A stretch of 64,000 nucleotides of DNA from Parashewanella spongiae (GTDB taxonomy: Bacteria; Pseudomonadota; Gammaproteobacteria; Enterobacterales; Shewanellaceae), in the NCBI RefSeq assembly GCF_004358345.1, contig NZ_CP037952.1, positions 4,340,001 to 4,404,000 on the forward strand. The letters run 5' to 3'. The notes below the pieces were generated by a model, which saw only the letters and a program-made list of their open reading frames with translations, had not been told where the DNA came from and searched no databases. This document shows, in pieces, positions 29,065-38,876 of this stretch (positions are counted from its first letter, which is position 1; every line of letters starts with the position of its first letter). Both the position numbers and the translations under genes were made by a program.

Positions 29065-29509
29065 ACTTGACCTTCAAATCGCTACCGATGAAAACTTACT
29101 GCCAACTCAAGCAGAGTTTGAACTTTGGGCGCATACTGCGCTCAAACCCCATATAGACAATGCTGAGTTAACGATACGATTGGTTGACGAACCTGAAAGC
29201 CAACAGCTCAATAATGATTATCGCGGTAAAAACAAACCGACCAATGTACTGTCTTTCCCTTTTGAAGTGCCAGAAGGGATTGAATTACCATTATTAGGCG
29301 ATTTAGTAATTTGCGTTCATGTAGTAAAAGTTGAAGCTCAGCAGCAGAATAAACCATTAAAAGCCCATTGGGCACACATGGTTGTACATGGTTGCCTTCA
29401 TCTGCTAGGGTATGATCATATTGACGATGGCGAAGCCGTTGAAATGGAATCGTTGGAAACACAACTGATTGAAAGTTTAGGATTTGATAATCCATATAAG
29501 GAGCAATAA
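29054..29509 (+). CDS. ybeY: Endoribonuclease YbeY
   Basis: This 151-residue metal-dependent RNase acts in 16S rRNA 3'-end maturation and ribosome quality control. The zinc-binding motif [11 protein letters not shown] places three His at about 114, 118 and 124, as in E. coli. [18 protein letters not shown] is the conserved N-terminal-half motif. The start codon lies within the end of ybeZ (11-base overlap), so translation is coupled. Confidence 0.96.
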   Translation: MKLELDLQIATDENLLPTQAEFELWAHTALKPHIDNAELTIRLVDEPESQQLNNDYRGKNKPTNVLSFPFEVPEGIELPLLGDLVICVHVVKVEAQQQNKPLKAHWAHMVVHGCLHLLGYDHIDDGEAVEMESLETQLIESLGFDNPYKEQ

Positions 29510-29551
29510 TTAATTTAATTCATATTTTTTGGTTAAATTAATAGAGAAACT

Positions 29552-30424
29552 ATGAGCGACGACATCCCCCCGAGTACCAGCGCCCAAAAGAAAGGTTGGT
29601 TTGACCGCGTCAGCCAAATGTTTCAGGGCGAGCCTCAAAACCGTGAAGAACTCGTTGATGTAATTGATGATGCAGAAATGCGCGATGTCATTACAGAAGA
29701 CACCCGAGAAATGATTAAAGGTGTACTTGAAGTATCCGATCTTCGAGTGCGGGATATTATGATCCCACGAGTACAAATCGTGACTTTAAACATCGGCGAT
29801 TCTACTGATGATCTTCTCAAAACCGTTATAGCCTCATCTCACTCCCGTTTTCCAGTGATTAATGAAGATAAAGATCACATTGAAGGCATCCTACTGGCTA
29901 AAGATTTACTCAAATTTGGGTTTAACCAAAGCGAAGAAGCTTTTTCCATTGATAAAGTAATTCGTTCAGCGGTAGTCGTTCCAGAAAGCAAACGTGTTGA
30001 TATTCTACTTAAAGAATTCCGCAGCAACCGTTACCACATGGCCATTGTTGTCGATGAATATGGTGGTGTTTCTGGGCTTGTCACGATTGAAGATATCTTA
30101 GAAGAAATCGTTGGTGAAATTGAAGACGAATTCGATCATGAAAATGAAAATGAATGTGAAATCCGTCAAATCAGCAATTCTGTATTTTCAGTAAAAGCCT
30201 TAACGCCAATTGATGACTTCAACGAAGAATTCAATACGAATTTCAGTGATGAAGAGTTCGATACTGTCGGTGGTTTGGTTTCCCACGCTTTTGGTCATTT
30301 ACCCGAGCGCGATGAACAAATCATGCTTGATGGCGTTGAGTTTACAGTAACAAATGCCGATAATCGCCGCTTAATCCAGCTAAGAGTTAAATTCTTGGAG
30401 CCAAAAGTCCAAAGTGCTAGCTAA
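29552..30424 (+). CDS. ybeX: CBS-domain protein YbeX/CorC
   Basis: 290 residues, cytosolic. Two CBS repeats (about 65-190; [16 protein letters not shown] and [20 protein letters not shown]) and a C-terminal CorC_HlyC domain (about 205-285; [16 protein letters not shown]). Family members are linked to Mg2+/Co2+ efflux and to ribosome function together with YbeY and YbeZ. Its 3' end overlaps lnt by 11 bases. Length matches E. coli YbeX (292). Confidence 0.95.
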   Translation: MSDDIPPSTSAQKKGWFDRVSQMFQGEPQNREELVDVIDDAEMRDVITEDTREMIKGVLEVSDLRVRDIMIPRVQIVTLNIGDSTDDLLKTVIASSHSRFPVINEDKDHIEGILLAKDLLKFGFNQSEEAFSIDKVIRSAVVVPESKRVDILLKEFRSNRYHMAIVVDEYGGVSGLVTIEDILEEIVGEIEDEFDHENENECEIRQISNSVFSVKALTPIDDFNEEFNTNFSDEEFDTVGGLVSHAFGHLPERDEQIMLDGVEFTVTNADNRRLIQLRVKFLEPKVQSAS

Positions 30425-31988
30425 TTTATTTTCGAGCCGCAAAATCATTACTCGTTGTGCGGCTGCTTTCATTACTGGTGCCAGTTGCGTACTGGCATTT
30501 TCCCCTTACGATATCTGGATTGTGCTTCCAATTGCGATGGGGTTTACGCTTTGGCAATCAAGAGTTCTCACTCCGAAACAAAGTTTTAATTATTGGCTTA
30601 GTTTTGGTTTTGGCTACTTTGCTATAGGCATTAGCTGGGTACACGTCAGCATGGCAAATTATGGTGGATTACCACTCGCAGTTTCTATGTTACTTATGGC
30701 AATGCTGGCATTGTACTTAGCCCTTTTTCCTGCATTTACAGGTTACCTTAATCAGAAACTCACCCAACCTTTCATTCAAAATAAAAGTGCGTCTGAAATA
30801 TTTCGAACATTGTTATTATTCCCTGCCCTTTGGGTAACGTTGGAGTGGTCAAGAGGTTGGATGTTAACAGGTTTTCCGTGGCTTTGGGCTGGCTACAGCC
30901 AAACCGAAGGGCCACTGGCTTCGCTTGCCAGTAGTATTGGGGCACTGGGAATAAGTTATGTAATTGCCATGATTGCCGGCCTGATTGCTTTATTACTACA
31001 AAAACGCTGGCTTCCTACCATTGTAATCTTGCCTGTCATTTTACTTGCGGCTTGGGTGTCACCCAAATTTTCGACCATTGAGCCAACAGGTGAATCGATG
31101 AAACTCGCTATGGTTCAAGGCAATATCCCTCAAAGCACAAAATGGCAACCCGAAGCGTTATGGCCAACCATGATCAAGTACATGGACTTAACTCGAGACA
31201 ACTTTGATGCTGAAGTCATTATATGGCCTGAAGCGGCGATTCCTGCCCCAGAAGCACTGGTTGTCGACTTTTTAGAGACTTCTAATAAAGCCGCTAATTT
31301 AAATAATAGCGCCATTGTGACTGGCATTATTAGCCAAAAACAAAGCCATTTTTATAATACACTCATTACATTAGGCAACAGTAATCAAGCAGAGCAACCC
31401 GCTGGCGATTATGTTCCACACAGTAACAATGAATATAAAAAACACCATCTGCTACCAATTGGCGAATTTGTCCCATTTCAAAGCCTTTTAAGACCTTTGG
31501 CTCCGTTATTTAATTTACCGATGTCATCGTTCAGTCGTGGTGACTACATACAACCAGATTTACGCGCTCTGGGTTACAAAATTACACCAGCCATTTGCTT
31601 TGAAATTGCCTTCCCTGAGCAAGTACGCGCTAATCTAAAACAAAACAGCGACGTGATACTTACTGTGTCCAATGATGCATGGTTTGGCACTTCAATTGGA
31701 CCTTTGCAACACATGCAAATTGCACAAATGCGTGCGATAGAGCTGGGACGCCCAGTATTACGTTCTACCAATAATGGTGTCACCGCGCTGGTTGACGCTA
31801 ACGGCATTATCATTAAGCAAATACCACAATTTGAAACTGCTGTATTAAGAGCCAAGGTACCACTTGTGAAAGGTAAAACACTATTTTACCAACTAGGTCA
31901 ATGGCCTATATTGTTTTTATGTTTCTCCATAATCCTTTTTTTTGTTGGAAAAGCTGTTTTTAGTACTCGTAAAGCCAACAATATTTAA
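30414..31988 (+). CDS. lnt: Apolipoprotein N-acyltransferase
   Basis: The 524-residue inner-membrane enzyme adds the third acyl chain to the N-terminal Cys of lipoproteins. There are six to seven membrane segments in residues 10-215, a periplasmic nitrilase domain (about 225-490), and a last membrane helix (about 495-515). The catalytic triad is visible: Glu in WPEAAIP (about 272), Lys in the KKHHLLPIGEF region, and Cys in PAICFEIAFPE (about 395). GTG start inside ybeX. Last gene of the operon. Confidence 0.96.
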   Translation: MLANLFSSRKIITRCAAAFITGASCVLAFSPYDIWIVLPIAMGFTLWQSRVLTPKQSFNYWLSFGFGYFAIGISWVHVSMANYGGLPLAVSMLLMAMLALYLALFPAFTGYLNQKLTQPFIQNKSASEIFRTLLLFPALWVTLEWSRGWMLTGFPWLWAGYSQTEGPLASLASSIGALGISYVIAMIAGLIALLLQKRWLPTIVILPVILLAAWVSPKFSTIEPTGESMKLAMVQGNIPQSTKWQPEALWPTMIKYMDLTRDNFDAEVIIWPEAAIPAPEALVVDFLETSNKAANLNNSAIVTGIISQKQSHFYNTLITLGNSNQAEQPAGDYVPHSNNEYKKHHLLPIGEFVPFQSLLRPLAPLFNLPMSSFSRGDYIQPDLRALGYKITPAICFEIAFPEQVRANLKQNSDVILTVSNDAWFGTSIGPLQHMQIAQMRAIELGRPVLRSTNNGVTALVDANGIIIKQIPQFETAVLRAKVPLVKGKTLFYQLGQWPILFLCFSIILFFVGKAVFSTRKANNI

Positions 31989-32051
31989 CGACCGCTCAAA
32001 GCATAAGTGATGAAGGTGAACTCATAGTTAAGACTTGATTAAGTTTAACCG

Positions 32052-32094
32052 AAAAACCTCAGTTGAGCGTTGAGTATACGAGTAACTGTTTGAG
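32052..32094. repeat. Family A end fragment joined to B3
   Basis: 43 bases matching one end of MITE A2 (CTCAGTTGAGCGTTGAGTAT and ACGAGTAACTGTTTGAG), cut off six bases before MITE B3 begins. It is part of the 627-base gene-free stretch after lnt, which otherwise holds B3, a hairpin (32512-32539) and the promoter region of the next gene. Confidence 0.7.
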
Positions 32095-32100
32095 AAATAA

Positions 32101-32360
32101 GATAAATTGGTTATTTTATGCAAGGCAGAGCTTGTGAGGTTTGGTCATTATCGACATACAAAACTGTCGTTACTTCGTTTCCAAATAAGAAAATGATAAC
32201 GCAGCAGAAATGACCAATTTACGCTGTCTTCGATGCTTTTGAGCATTCACTGTGTTGTGTTGTGACCAACTCACTTAGATGGCTAAGCATCACTGCTCAC
32301 GCCTTGAACAGATAAATGCTCAAATAACACAAAATTTAATCCTGAAAGATCAACAGCCCC
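32101..32360. repeat. MITE family B, copy B3 (5'-truncated, 260 bp)
   Basis: It matches B1 from its 38th base onward but lacks the left terminal repeat; the right end (GAAAGATCAACAGCCCC, then TA) is intact. It has an internal deletion after GCAGCAG relative to B1 and B2. The hairpin module is present at 32152-32182. It is probably immobile. Confidence 0.82.
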
Positions 32361-32511
32361 TAAAACACATAAATAATATAGATAACTTCTAGCAGAACAT
32401 TTTAACTTCGGTAAAATTAAATATCTTCCCTTAGTTCCATTAAAAGCGAGGCTTTATCGAAGCAATCTATTCGTTTAAAAATGCTTTCTTTGGCAGCCTT
32501 GACACGGGTAT

Positions 32512-32539
32512 AAATGGAATGAAATCTCGCATTCCATTT
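32512..32539. repeat. 10-bp perfect hairpin upstream of a secreted-protein gene
   Basis: AAATGGAATG, eight bases, CATTCCATTT, about 75 bases before the next ATG. TTGACA lies just upstream (32499-32504) but no good -10 box follows at normal spacing. It could be an operator or an attenuator; not assignable. Confidence 0.4.
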
Positions 32540-32615
32540 ACTTATAAAGTAAATATCCTCATTTCAACAAGTATGTAAACATAGCTAAAAGCGAAATAAT
32601 ACGAGGCTAAAAATA

Positions 32616-33002
32616 ATGAAAAATAAATTCATTAAACAGAAAGTTGTGTTGTGTCTACTTCTCGGGGTAGTTCCTTTCGCGCAAGCAGAGATAAGTTGCG
32701 TGGCTTCATATCAATATTATGACGGAAGCTCTTGGCAACATGAAACTGAAGATATGCCAGAAAACTTTAACGCAGGAAACATTCAAAAATTTGATGCGGA
32801 TCGACAAGAAGCTTACTACTCAGTACTCATTAATACGCAAATGACGGAAAAAGGAGAAGCGGATATAATTCTGAGCATAACTTTCCCTCCTGATTATATA
32901 AAAGGGACAACATCTGAGTTTTTAAGTAATGAACAGTCCGATTACATGATAGCTCATGTAGATGGAGACACTGTTTACAAAGTTGAGTGTAATAAGCCCT
33001 AG
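32616..33002 (+). CDS. Small secreted protein, unknown function
   Basis: 128 residues. A Sec signal peptide (basic KNKFIKQK, hydrophobic VVLCLLLGVVPFAQA) with cleavage after AQA predicts a ~105-residue mature periplasmic or secreted protein starting EISC. The mature part has two Cys (near its first and last residues, SCVAS and VECNKP) that could form a disulfide. GAGG lies nine bases before the ATG. The stop codon TAG is TA from the target site plus the first G of MITE B4; without the insertion it would be TAA at the same place. No family recognised. Confidence 0.75.
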   Translation: MKNKFIKQKVVLCLLLGVVPFAQAEISCVASYQYYDGSSWQHETEDMPENFNAGNIQKFDADRQEAYYSVLINTQMTEKGEADIILSITFPPDYIKGTTSEFLSNEQSDYMIAHVDGDTVYKVECNKP

Positions 33003-33277
33003 GGGCTGTTTATCTTTCGTGATTATTTTTGCAGCGATAAATTGGTCGTTTTATACAAGACAGAGCTTGTGCGGTTTGGTATTCCAAATAAGCAAGCGAT
33101 AGCGCAGTAGAAATGACCAGTTTACGCTGTCTTAGATGCTTTTGAGCGTTCACTGTTCTGTGTTCTGTATTCTGTGTTGTAACCCGTTTACTTAGATGAC
33201 TAAGCTTCACGGCTTACGCCTTGAACAGATAAACGCTCAAATAGCACAAAATTTAATCCTGAAAGATAAACAGCCCC
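33002..33277. repeat. MITE family B, copy B4 (276 bp)
   Basis: Flanked by TA (33000-33001 and 33278-33279). Its 17-bp terminal repeats GGGGCTGTTTATCTTTC and GAAAGATAAACAGCCCC are perfect complements. They share a substitution relative to the other copies (TTTATC for TTGATC), matched on both ends. Unlike B1-B3 it lacks the hairpin module. It starts in the stop codon of the upstream gene. Confidence 0.85.
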
Positions 33278-33812
33278 TAATAAACAGTATCTTAAGCTTA
33301 ATGTAAAAAAGATAGTAAAAAGGCTTCATTGTAGTCAGGTACTAAAGAGTCATAATGAACGCAACGTAACTATGGACAATTTTCAACTTTCTCAAGGGGA
33401 ATTCATCAGCAAATCCTCAGGGCAACCGCACGAGTGAGTGATATATAATACCAATTACAATAATTAATCTTTTTAGTGTGTAGAGTATTTCAAGCTCGTA
33501 ACTGTTTGACGGTGCAATGAGCCTAAAACATCAGTTGAACGCTGAGTATACGAGTAACTGTTTGAGCAATACGATGATTTTCACCCAATGAGTGAAATGC
33601 TCTTCGCTCACAAGCTTGCTAAAATGACTGCTATCTGCGTTGTAACTTTTGCAAGTAGAATAACTACTTGCAAAAGTTACGCCTTACTATCAGCCATTTT
33701 TTCTACGCTTGAGAACGCAGTCAACTGATGTTTCTAGGATGAGAGATGAAATCAAAATTTCTACCTCGGATTTGGATATCTTCTTGACTTGCAACCCCTC
33801 AACAAATAAGAA
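33278..33812. other. Gene-free stretch with nested repeats
   Basis: 535 bases without a supported gene. 33469-33521 and 33744-33791 are the two halves of a repeat (family F) that also occurs, inverted and uninterrupted, at about 51960-52070. MITE A2 sits between the halves. A lone family D end is at 33448-33467. The first ~100 bases show no recognisable structure. Confidence 0.65.
33522..33738. repeat. MITE family A, copy A2 (217 bp)
   Basis: Ends CCTAAAACATCAGTTGA and TCAACTGATGTTTCTAGG; 5-bp target duplication ATGAG (33517-33521 and 33739-33743). The uninterrupted family F copy near 52000 shows the empty site with a single ATGAG. The interior carries a perfect 17-bp-arm hairpin at 33642-33680 (GTAACTTTTGCAAGTAG, five bases, complement). 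A1 lacks this interior. Confidence 0.88.
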
Positions 33813-36359
33813 TCATTCCTTTCTGTATTTCTCATAGTCTATTTCAAAATTTCTAGGATGCTCAGTTAAAGCAAGTTTAAACATTACTTTTGCCTCTTTA
33901 CCTAACTGAGCCATATTAGTGAGTAATGTTGTATTTAGGCAAACTGTTTTATTTCCAGGTAACGCAAGTTGAAGTCCCCCATCTTCCTGCACCTCTACAA
34001 AGACAGACTTTTCAAATAACACTAATTGTTGCTGTAAAGCTGACTCAGCGGGCTCAGCTACAGAGGTAGCTGACTCAATAGTTTCTGTTGTTTGTTTTTT
34101 CTCAGTTCCAAATGAAGTAAAAAAACCTTTAATTTTTTGTGAAAAATTAGCAGTTTGTGTTGAAGAACCCTTAGTTGAAAATACTTCAAGCAATCGTCTA
34201 AACTCTTGAAGCATCATTTGTTTTGAGGGCCACAATCTAGAAAGTAACTCGATTTGAATGACTGGGATATAATTATTGAAGGTTCTTAACTCTCTGTTGC
34301 TAACAAATAAATCAGGATTTACCTTAACATATATCTTCCTTACGATCTGAGGAAACAAATCAACGTCACGTACGTCATAATTTACCTGATCTCTTGTTGA
34401 ATTTTCATTCCAAATTGTTGTTACAGAATTCTCGCGCACTTCACCAAAACTTTTTGATATTTGCTCATTTACACTGTCTCGGTCACTGTTCAATATATTA
34501 AAAACTATTTCAATATTAGCGAATAACATATTACGCATACTCTCCGAAAGGACACCAAGATTGCCATGTTTCCTTAACCAATCTGAAGTATCTTCTGTCG
34601 TTAAAGGAGGTGGAACAATGACTTGCTCATCTTGCTTTGCTGTATTGAGTTTACTAACAACCAATTCGCATATATCAGAATCACCAATTAAAGGGTATCT
34701 AGATTCGGTTTCGGAAATGTTAAAGTTATCTCTAAGAATAGTAAGCTTGTCTTTGAGAGGTGTGTAATAATTTTCAATATCTTCAAGGCTAAGCTTTTTC
34801 TCAAGCACTTTAGCCTCAAATTGACGAATAAAAGTATTGATAAGCCTCTCTTGTCTTTCAGTAAATACAAAACTTTTCAATTCCTTAAGTTTATTTTTCA
34901 TTCTGTTAAAGCTGCTTTTTACTTCGGGTTCAATTAAAGACTGATTTTTCTTTGAAACTGAGTGTAAATCTATCTTTGTAAGCTGACTCAACCATTTATT
35001 AATCTGTTCTACAGGTTTAAATATTTTATGTAATAGTGGTCGATACGCAATTTTGGAAAGTTGAGTAAACATTTGATCTCTTATTGAACGGTCTGATTCT
35101 TGTTCGTATTCATTTTGCAGTTCACTAAAATGTTTTCTTACTTCTGGTAAATGAAACGGCATACGATGACTGCTGTTTGACCTTGCTATTTGAATGATCA
35201 TTTCGAGTTTTGAGCACCATTCACTACGTGAGCTTTTCAATGTAACAGTGTCTAACAAGTTCAAACTTTTCTGAGCCCTGCTTGTACCTATAAAATGATA
35301 CTTCCCCGTTGCAGATGCTTCAAACAATGTAATTAATTCGCTCGACACGGCTAAAATACAATGTTCGTATTTTTGCTGATCAAAAAGTGGATTATTGGAA
35401 TAAAACTTTTGTAATGACAAACCAGTATGAGTAGGTATCAGTCTGAGTCGAAACTTTTCATCGACCTTATCTTCGACATCTTTACGTGAATGTACAGGAG
35501 GAACAAAGGTAGATCCTTGACCAAATATGTCAGAAAAAGCGAGTACAAATTCATTTTCTATAAACAACTTTACTGCTTCTGGGTATTGCTCTTTACTATT
35601 TCCTTTATTTTGCAAAACGTAAAAATTAGATTCATCCGCTGTAACCCAAATTGGCAGTACATTGCCGCCTTTAATAGAGGAACTTGCGGTAAAAACATCA
35701 TTAAATTCGTAACAATTAGCACATAATTCAGTATTCACTAGTACAAATTGTCCATGGTGTCCCTCTATAGGGTTAAAGTAAATTACGGGCTGATTTGCAA
35801 GTTTTGCTATTAATAGTATATTTGCAGAAACAGCAGAACTACTCATTAAAGAGCTAGACACTCTATTAGTATTACTTCTAAGGTAAAGTGATTTGGGTAA
35901 ACAAGCCGATGAGAGCAGACACTGATCTCCAATAGGCAACGATAGAGCATTGTTAAAGCTGTCATAATCACTCAGACTTCCGCTTTCAGATAAAAATGAT
36001 TCAGTTAACGGTGACTCTGTAGAAGTCGACAAACCCATCAAATTCATTACATGTTCACTGCCGTGCCTGCCATTATCATCAACAGGAATAATGGTCAAAT
36101 TTAGATTGGCTTGTTTAGAAGACTCTTTTAATAAAGAAACTCGAGAAATCCCCTCCTGTTCTTGGTCTAAGTTCGCAAAGGGATTAGTTAATGATGTAAA
36201 AATCTGCTCACTTTTTTTACTATCATATAAAGTAGGTTCCACTCCACTCGCAAAATCAATTGCTTTTCTTTTAGCAAGATCATCTGGCACGGTTGCACAA
36301 TTTAAGCTAGAAGGTGAATAAGAATTACTGCTGCTCAAAGGAGGAAGAGAAGACGCCAT
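33813..36359 (-). CDS. Unrecognised 848-residue Ser-rich protein
   Basis: No family recognised. The N-terminal ~30 residues are very Ser/Pro-rich (SSLPPLSSSNSYSPSSLN), followed by a long region with no signal peptide or membrane helix. Residues ~160-260 contain FVLVNTELCANCYEFNDV and NVLPIWVTADESNFYVL; the order of short hydrophobic strands recalls OTU-type or papain-like folds, with HHGQFVLV as a possible His segment. That is speculative. Residues ~400-560 are helical and charged. The last 100 residues form a separate domain (FVEVQEDGGLQLALPGN). The start has only a weak GAG upstream. Composition is AT-rich. A secreted effector is a reasonable hypothesis, unproven. Confidence 0.65.
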   Translation of the reverse strand: MASSLPPLSSSNSYSPSSLNCATVPDDLAKRKAIDFASGVEPTLYDSKKSEQIFTSLTNPFANLDQEQEGISRVSLLKESSKQANLNLTIIPVDDNGRHGSEHVMNLMGLSTSTESPLTESFLSESGSLSDYDSFNNALSLPIGDQCLLSSACLPKSLYLRSNTNRVSSSLMSSSAVSANILLIAKLANQPVIYFNPIEGHHGQFVLVNTELCANCYEFNDVFTASSSIKGGNVLPIWVTADESNFYVLQNKGNSKEQYPEAVKLFIENEFVLAFSDIFGQGSTFVPPVHSRKDVEDKVDEKFRLRLIPTHTGLSLQKFYSNNPLFDQQKYEHCILAVSSELITLFEASATGKYHFIGTSRAQKSLNLLDTVTLKSSRSEWCSKLEMIIQIARSNSSHRMPFHLPEVRKHFSELQNEYEQESDRSIRDQMFTQLSKIAYRPLLHKIFKPVEQINKWLSQLTKIDLHSVSKKNQSLIEPEVKSSFNRMKNKLKELKSFVFTERQERLINTFIRQFEAKVLEKKLSLEDIENYYTPLKDKLTILRDNFNISETESRYPLIGDSDICELVVSKLNTAKQDEQVIVPPPLTTEDTSDWLRKHGNLGVLSESMRNMLFANIEIVFNILNSDRDSVNEQISKSFGEVRENSVTTIWNENSTRDQVNYDVRDVDLFPQIVRKIYVKVNPDLFVSNRELRTFNNYIPVIQIELLSRLWPSKQMMLQEFRRLLEVFSTKGSSTQTANFSQKIKGFFTSFGTEKKQTTETIESATSVAEPAESALQQQLVLFEKSVFVEVQEDGGLQLALPGNKTVCLNTTLLTNMAQLGKEAKVMFKLALTEHPRNFEIDYEKYRKE

Positions 36360-36564
36360 ATTATACTCATCAAAATATAAGTTTTAGTATGGTAGTAGAA
36401 GCTTACTGAAAATATCCTGAATGCTTTATGAGTTTCATTGTTTAATAATGCGCTTACATAAATCGAAATTCTAATAATTTTATTTTACTCTGATTGCATA
36501 TTGAATCCAAACATCACTAATGTTAGCTTGAGATAATAAAAATCTAATAAAACAAGGCGATGGA

Positions 36565-37323
36565 ATGTCTCAGAAAAATATTTTCTTCTTTTTTATTGTA
36601 ATCATTATTGTTGCTGGCATTTCTTATCAACAAGCAGGCTCTGATTCCAAATCTATACCACCAGCAAAGCAGATACCGCTTACAAGCAGTTCAGAACTTG
36701 ATGCCAATCATTCTATCGCTTCATTTCAGTCACAAGATATAAATGAAAGCCAAGAAAAACATAAAGCTACGCTGACTGAAGTTTCGGGAGATGAAAAGCA
36801 ACAAGAATTACAGCAAAAAATTGAACGCTTAACCCAAGAGCTTGCTAGTTTAAATACACCGACTTTTTGCACTGAATATAATGCTGAAAAAAACAGGTGT
36901 ATTACCTTTCCAACTGACATTAATATTGAAGAACATTTATTTGTTAGAAATGGGGCTGTAGATGCAGAGCCAGTGCAAAGCTTAATTCAAAGTGATAATT
37001 TTAATGTTATTTTGGAAGAGCTTTATAATAACAAAACGTCCGAAGAAGCGATTGAGATTGAAGCACAACTCAATGAACGTTTGAACAGTTTATGGAATCA
37101 AGGGCTAGAAGGAAATGCCAATGGGTTTTATTGTGGCAACAACATATGTGCTATAGAGTTTACCGATATAAACACTGAATCATATAAAATTGCCGCCAAA
37201 GTACTTCACGGAAAGGATGATAGACTAGGTGTCATATTCCAAAGCCCTGATAATGGTCGGCTCATTTATATTATTAATGCACAAGGCGGAGTTTCTTCGA
37301 CGGCTAAAGTCACTCCTCATTGA
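36565..37323 (+). CDS. Signal-anchored protein with coiled coil and Cys-pair domain
   Basis: 252 residues. An N-terminal membrane anchor (IFFFFIVIIIVAGISYQ) is followed by a polar linker, a coiled coil (about 72-95, QQELQQKIERLTQELASL), and a C-terminal domain (about 135-252). That domain contains YCGNNICAIEFTD, a CX4C pair followed by a strand. The same arrangement, with SCKQQWCKIEFLA, occurs in the protein at 40340-41059, so the two are probably diverged paralogues that bracket preT-preA. The bulk is predicted periplasmic. Function unknown. Confidence 0.7.
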   Translation: MSQKNIFFFFIVIIIVAGISYQQAGSDSKSIPPAKQIPLTSSSELDANHSIASFQSQDINESQEKHKATLTEVSGDEKQQELQQKIERLTQELASLNTPTFCTEYNAEKNRCITFPTDINIEEHLFVRNGAVDAEPVQSLIQSDNFNVILEELYNNKTSEEAIEIEAQLNERLNSLWNQGLEGNANGFYCGNNICAIEFTDINTESYKIAAKVLHGKDDRLGVIFQSPDNGRLIYIINAQGGVSSTAKVTPH

Positions 37324-37502
37324 GCTGTATTTCTGCAATTTATCTCTTACTGTTAACTCGTTGAGGCAGTTTTCTTTCTTGTATGCTCTACAAGTTGAAT
37401 ACTGCCTGACAAAATCCTTTTTATATGCCTGCTTAAATTGCGAACCGCTTTCCTCATACCTATAGTCACAAGTTCCGTTAAATTATCAACTATTGTGTCT
37501 TT

Positions 37503-38876
37503 ATGAGTGACAGCAAAAAAGATCCGGATATGAGTAGCCATAGGTTACCCAATGATGAATACCTTAAAAACTTCTCTGACATAAAGCCCCCTCTTAGTCA
37601 GTATGAAGCCCATATTGAAGCTAATCGTTGTTTATATTGTGAGGATGCACCTTGCATATCAGCCTGTCCGACAGGCATTAATATCCCTTCTTTTATTCAA
37701 AAAATTGCCGATAAAAATACCGATGGTGCCGCCACAACAATTTTAGACTCAAACATACTTGGCGGCAGCTGTGCACGCGTGTGCCCAACAGAAATACTTT
37801 GTGAAGGTGTTTGCGTACGCAACAAGTCACCAGAATTTTCACCGGTCAAAATTGGCCGCTTGCAACGCTTTGCATTAGATACTTATCAACCTGATCAACA
37901 CCCATACCAGAGATCTCCAGCAACAGGTAGAACCATTGCTGTTGTAGGTGCAGGTCCTGCTGGATTAGCCTGCGCGCACAAATTGTCGCGGTTAGGTCAT
38001 AACGTCACTATTTTTGATAAGCAGGCTAAAGCTGGGGGACTCAACGAATATGGGATTGCCCAATACAAAATGGTCGATAACTTCGCTCAAAAAGAAGTTG
38101 ACTTCATCATGGCACTTGGTGGTATTCAACTGAAAACACAACAAGCTTTAGGAGAACAACTCCAATTAGATTCACTTCGTAATGAGTTTGACGCCGTATT
38201 TCTCGGTGTAGGTTTATCAAATAGTAAAGCACTAGGACTTGAACAAACAGACATTCACGGGCTTGAAAGCAGTTTAGATTTCATATCTGAATTAAGACAG
38301 TCGGACGACTTATCTCAAATAACCATTGGCAATAAAATAGTCGTCATTGGCGCAGGAAACACCGCGATAGATATTGCTTGCCAATCTAAGCGATTAGGCG
38401 CGGAGCAAGTGACGTTAGTCTATCGACGTGGTGAATCACACATGCCTGCAACCTCAAAAGAACTGGAATTTGCTAAACAAAATTCTGTCAAGATTATCAC
38501 ATGGGCGAGGCCTTCGAGCCTAAAGGTTATAAACAATCAACTTGTTGCTATTCAATTTGAAAAAACAGCCCTTGATACAAGTAACAATTTAATTGGCACT
38601 GAAAGCTTTTTTGAATTACCTGCAGACACAGTTTATAAAGCCATCGGGCAAAGCTTTTTATTTAATTGTTTTGCAGGCAGCGAGCCACCTGAATTAATCA
38701 ACGGCCGCATCGACATTAATGAGCAATTTCAAACTTCTCTCAATAATGTGTGGGCAGGTGGAGACTGTGTTGTTCTTGGGGAAGATCTTACTGTCCAAGC
38801 TGTTGAGCATGGGAAGCAAGCCGCTGATTCAATACATCATCATTTAATATGGAGCAAAGGTAATGGCGACGCTTAA
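37503..38876 (+). CDS. preT: NAD-dependent dihydropyrimidine dehydrogenase subunit PreT
   Basis: The 457-residue flavoprotein passes electrons from NADH to PreA for reduction of uracil and thymine. GltD-like architecture: N-terminal cluster Cys (CLYCEDAPCISACPTGI, GGSCARVCPTEILCEGVC), FAD motif VVGAGPAGLACAHKL near 142, NAD motif VVIGAGNTAIDIACQ near 280, and the FAD-domain end WAGGDCVVLGEDLTVQAV. It overlaps preA by 14 bases. Assignment as PreT instead of GltD comes from this pairing. No good Shine-Dalgarno is seen before ATG37503. Confidence 0.92.
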   Translation: MSDSKKDPDMSSHRLPNDEYLKNFSDIKPPLSQYEAHIEANRCLYCEDAPCISACPTGINIPSFIQKIADKNTDGAATTILDSNILGGSCARVCPTEILCEGVCVRNKSPEFSPVKIGRLQRFALDTYQPDQHPYQRSPATGRTIAVVGAGPAGLACAHKLSRLGHNVTIFDKQAKAGGLNEYGIAQYKMVDNFAQKEVDFIMALGGIQLKTQQALGEQLQLDSLRNEFDAVFLGVGLSNSKALGLEQTDIHGLESSLDFISELRQSDDLSQITIGNKIVVIGAGNTAIDIACQSKRLGAEQVTLVYRRGESHMPATSKELEFAKQNSVKIITWARPSSLKVINNQLVAIQFEKTALDTSNNLIGTESFFELPADTVYKAIGQSFLFNCFAGSEPPELINGRIDINEQFQTSLNNVWAGGDCVVLGEDLTVQAVEHGKQAADSIHHHLIWSKGNGDA

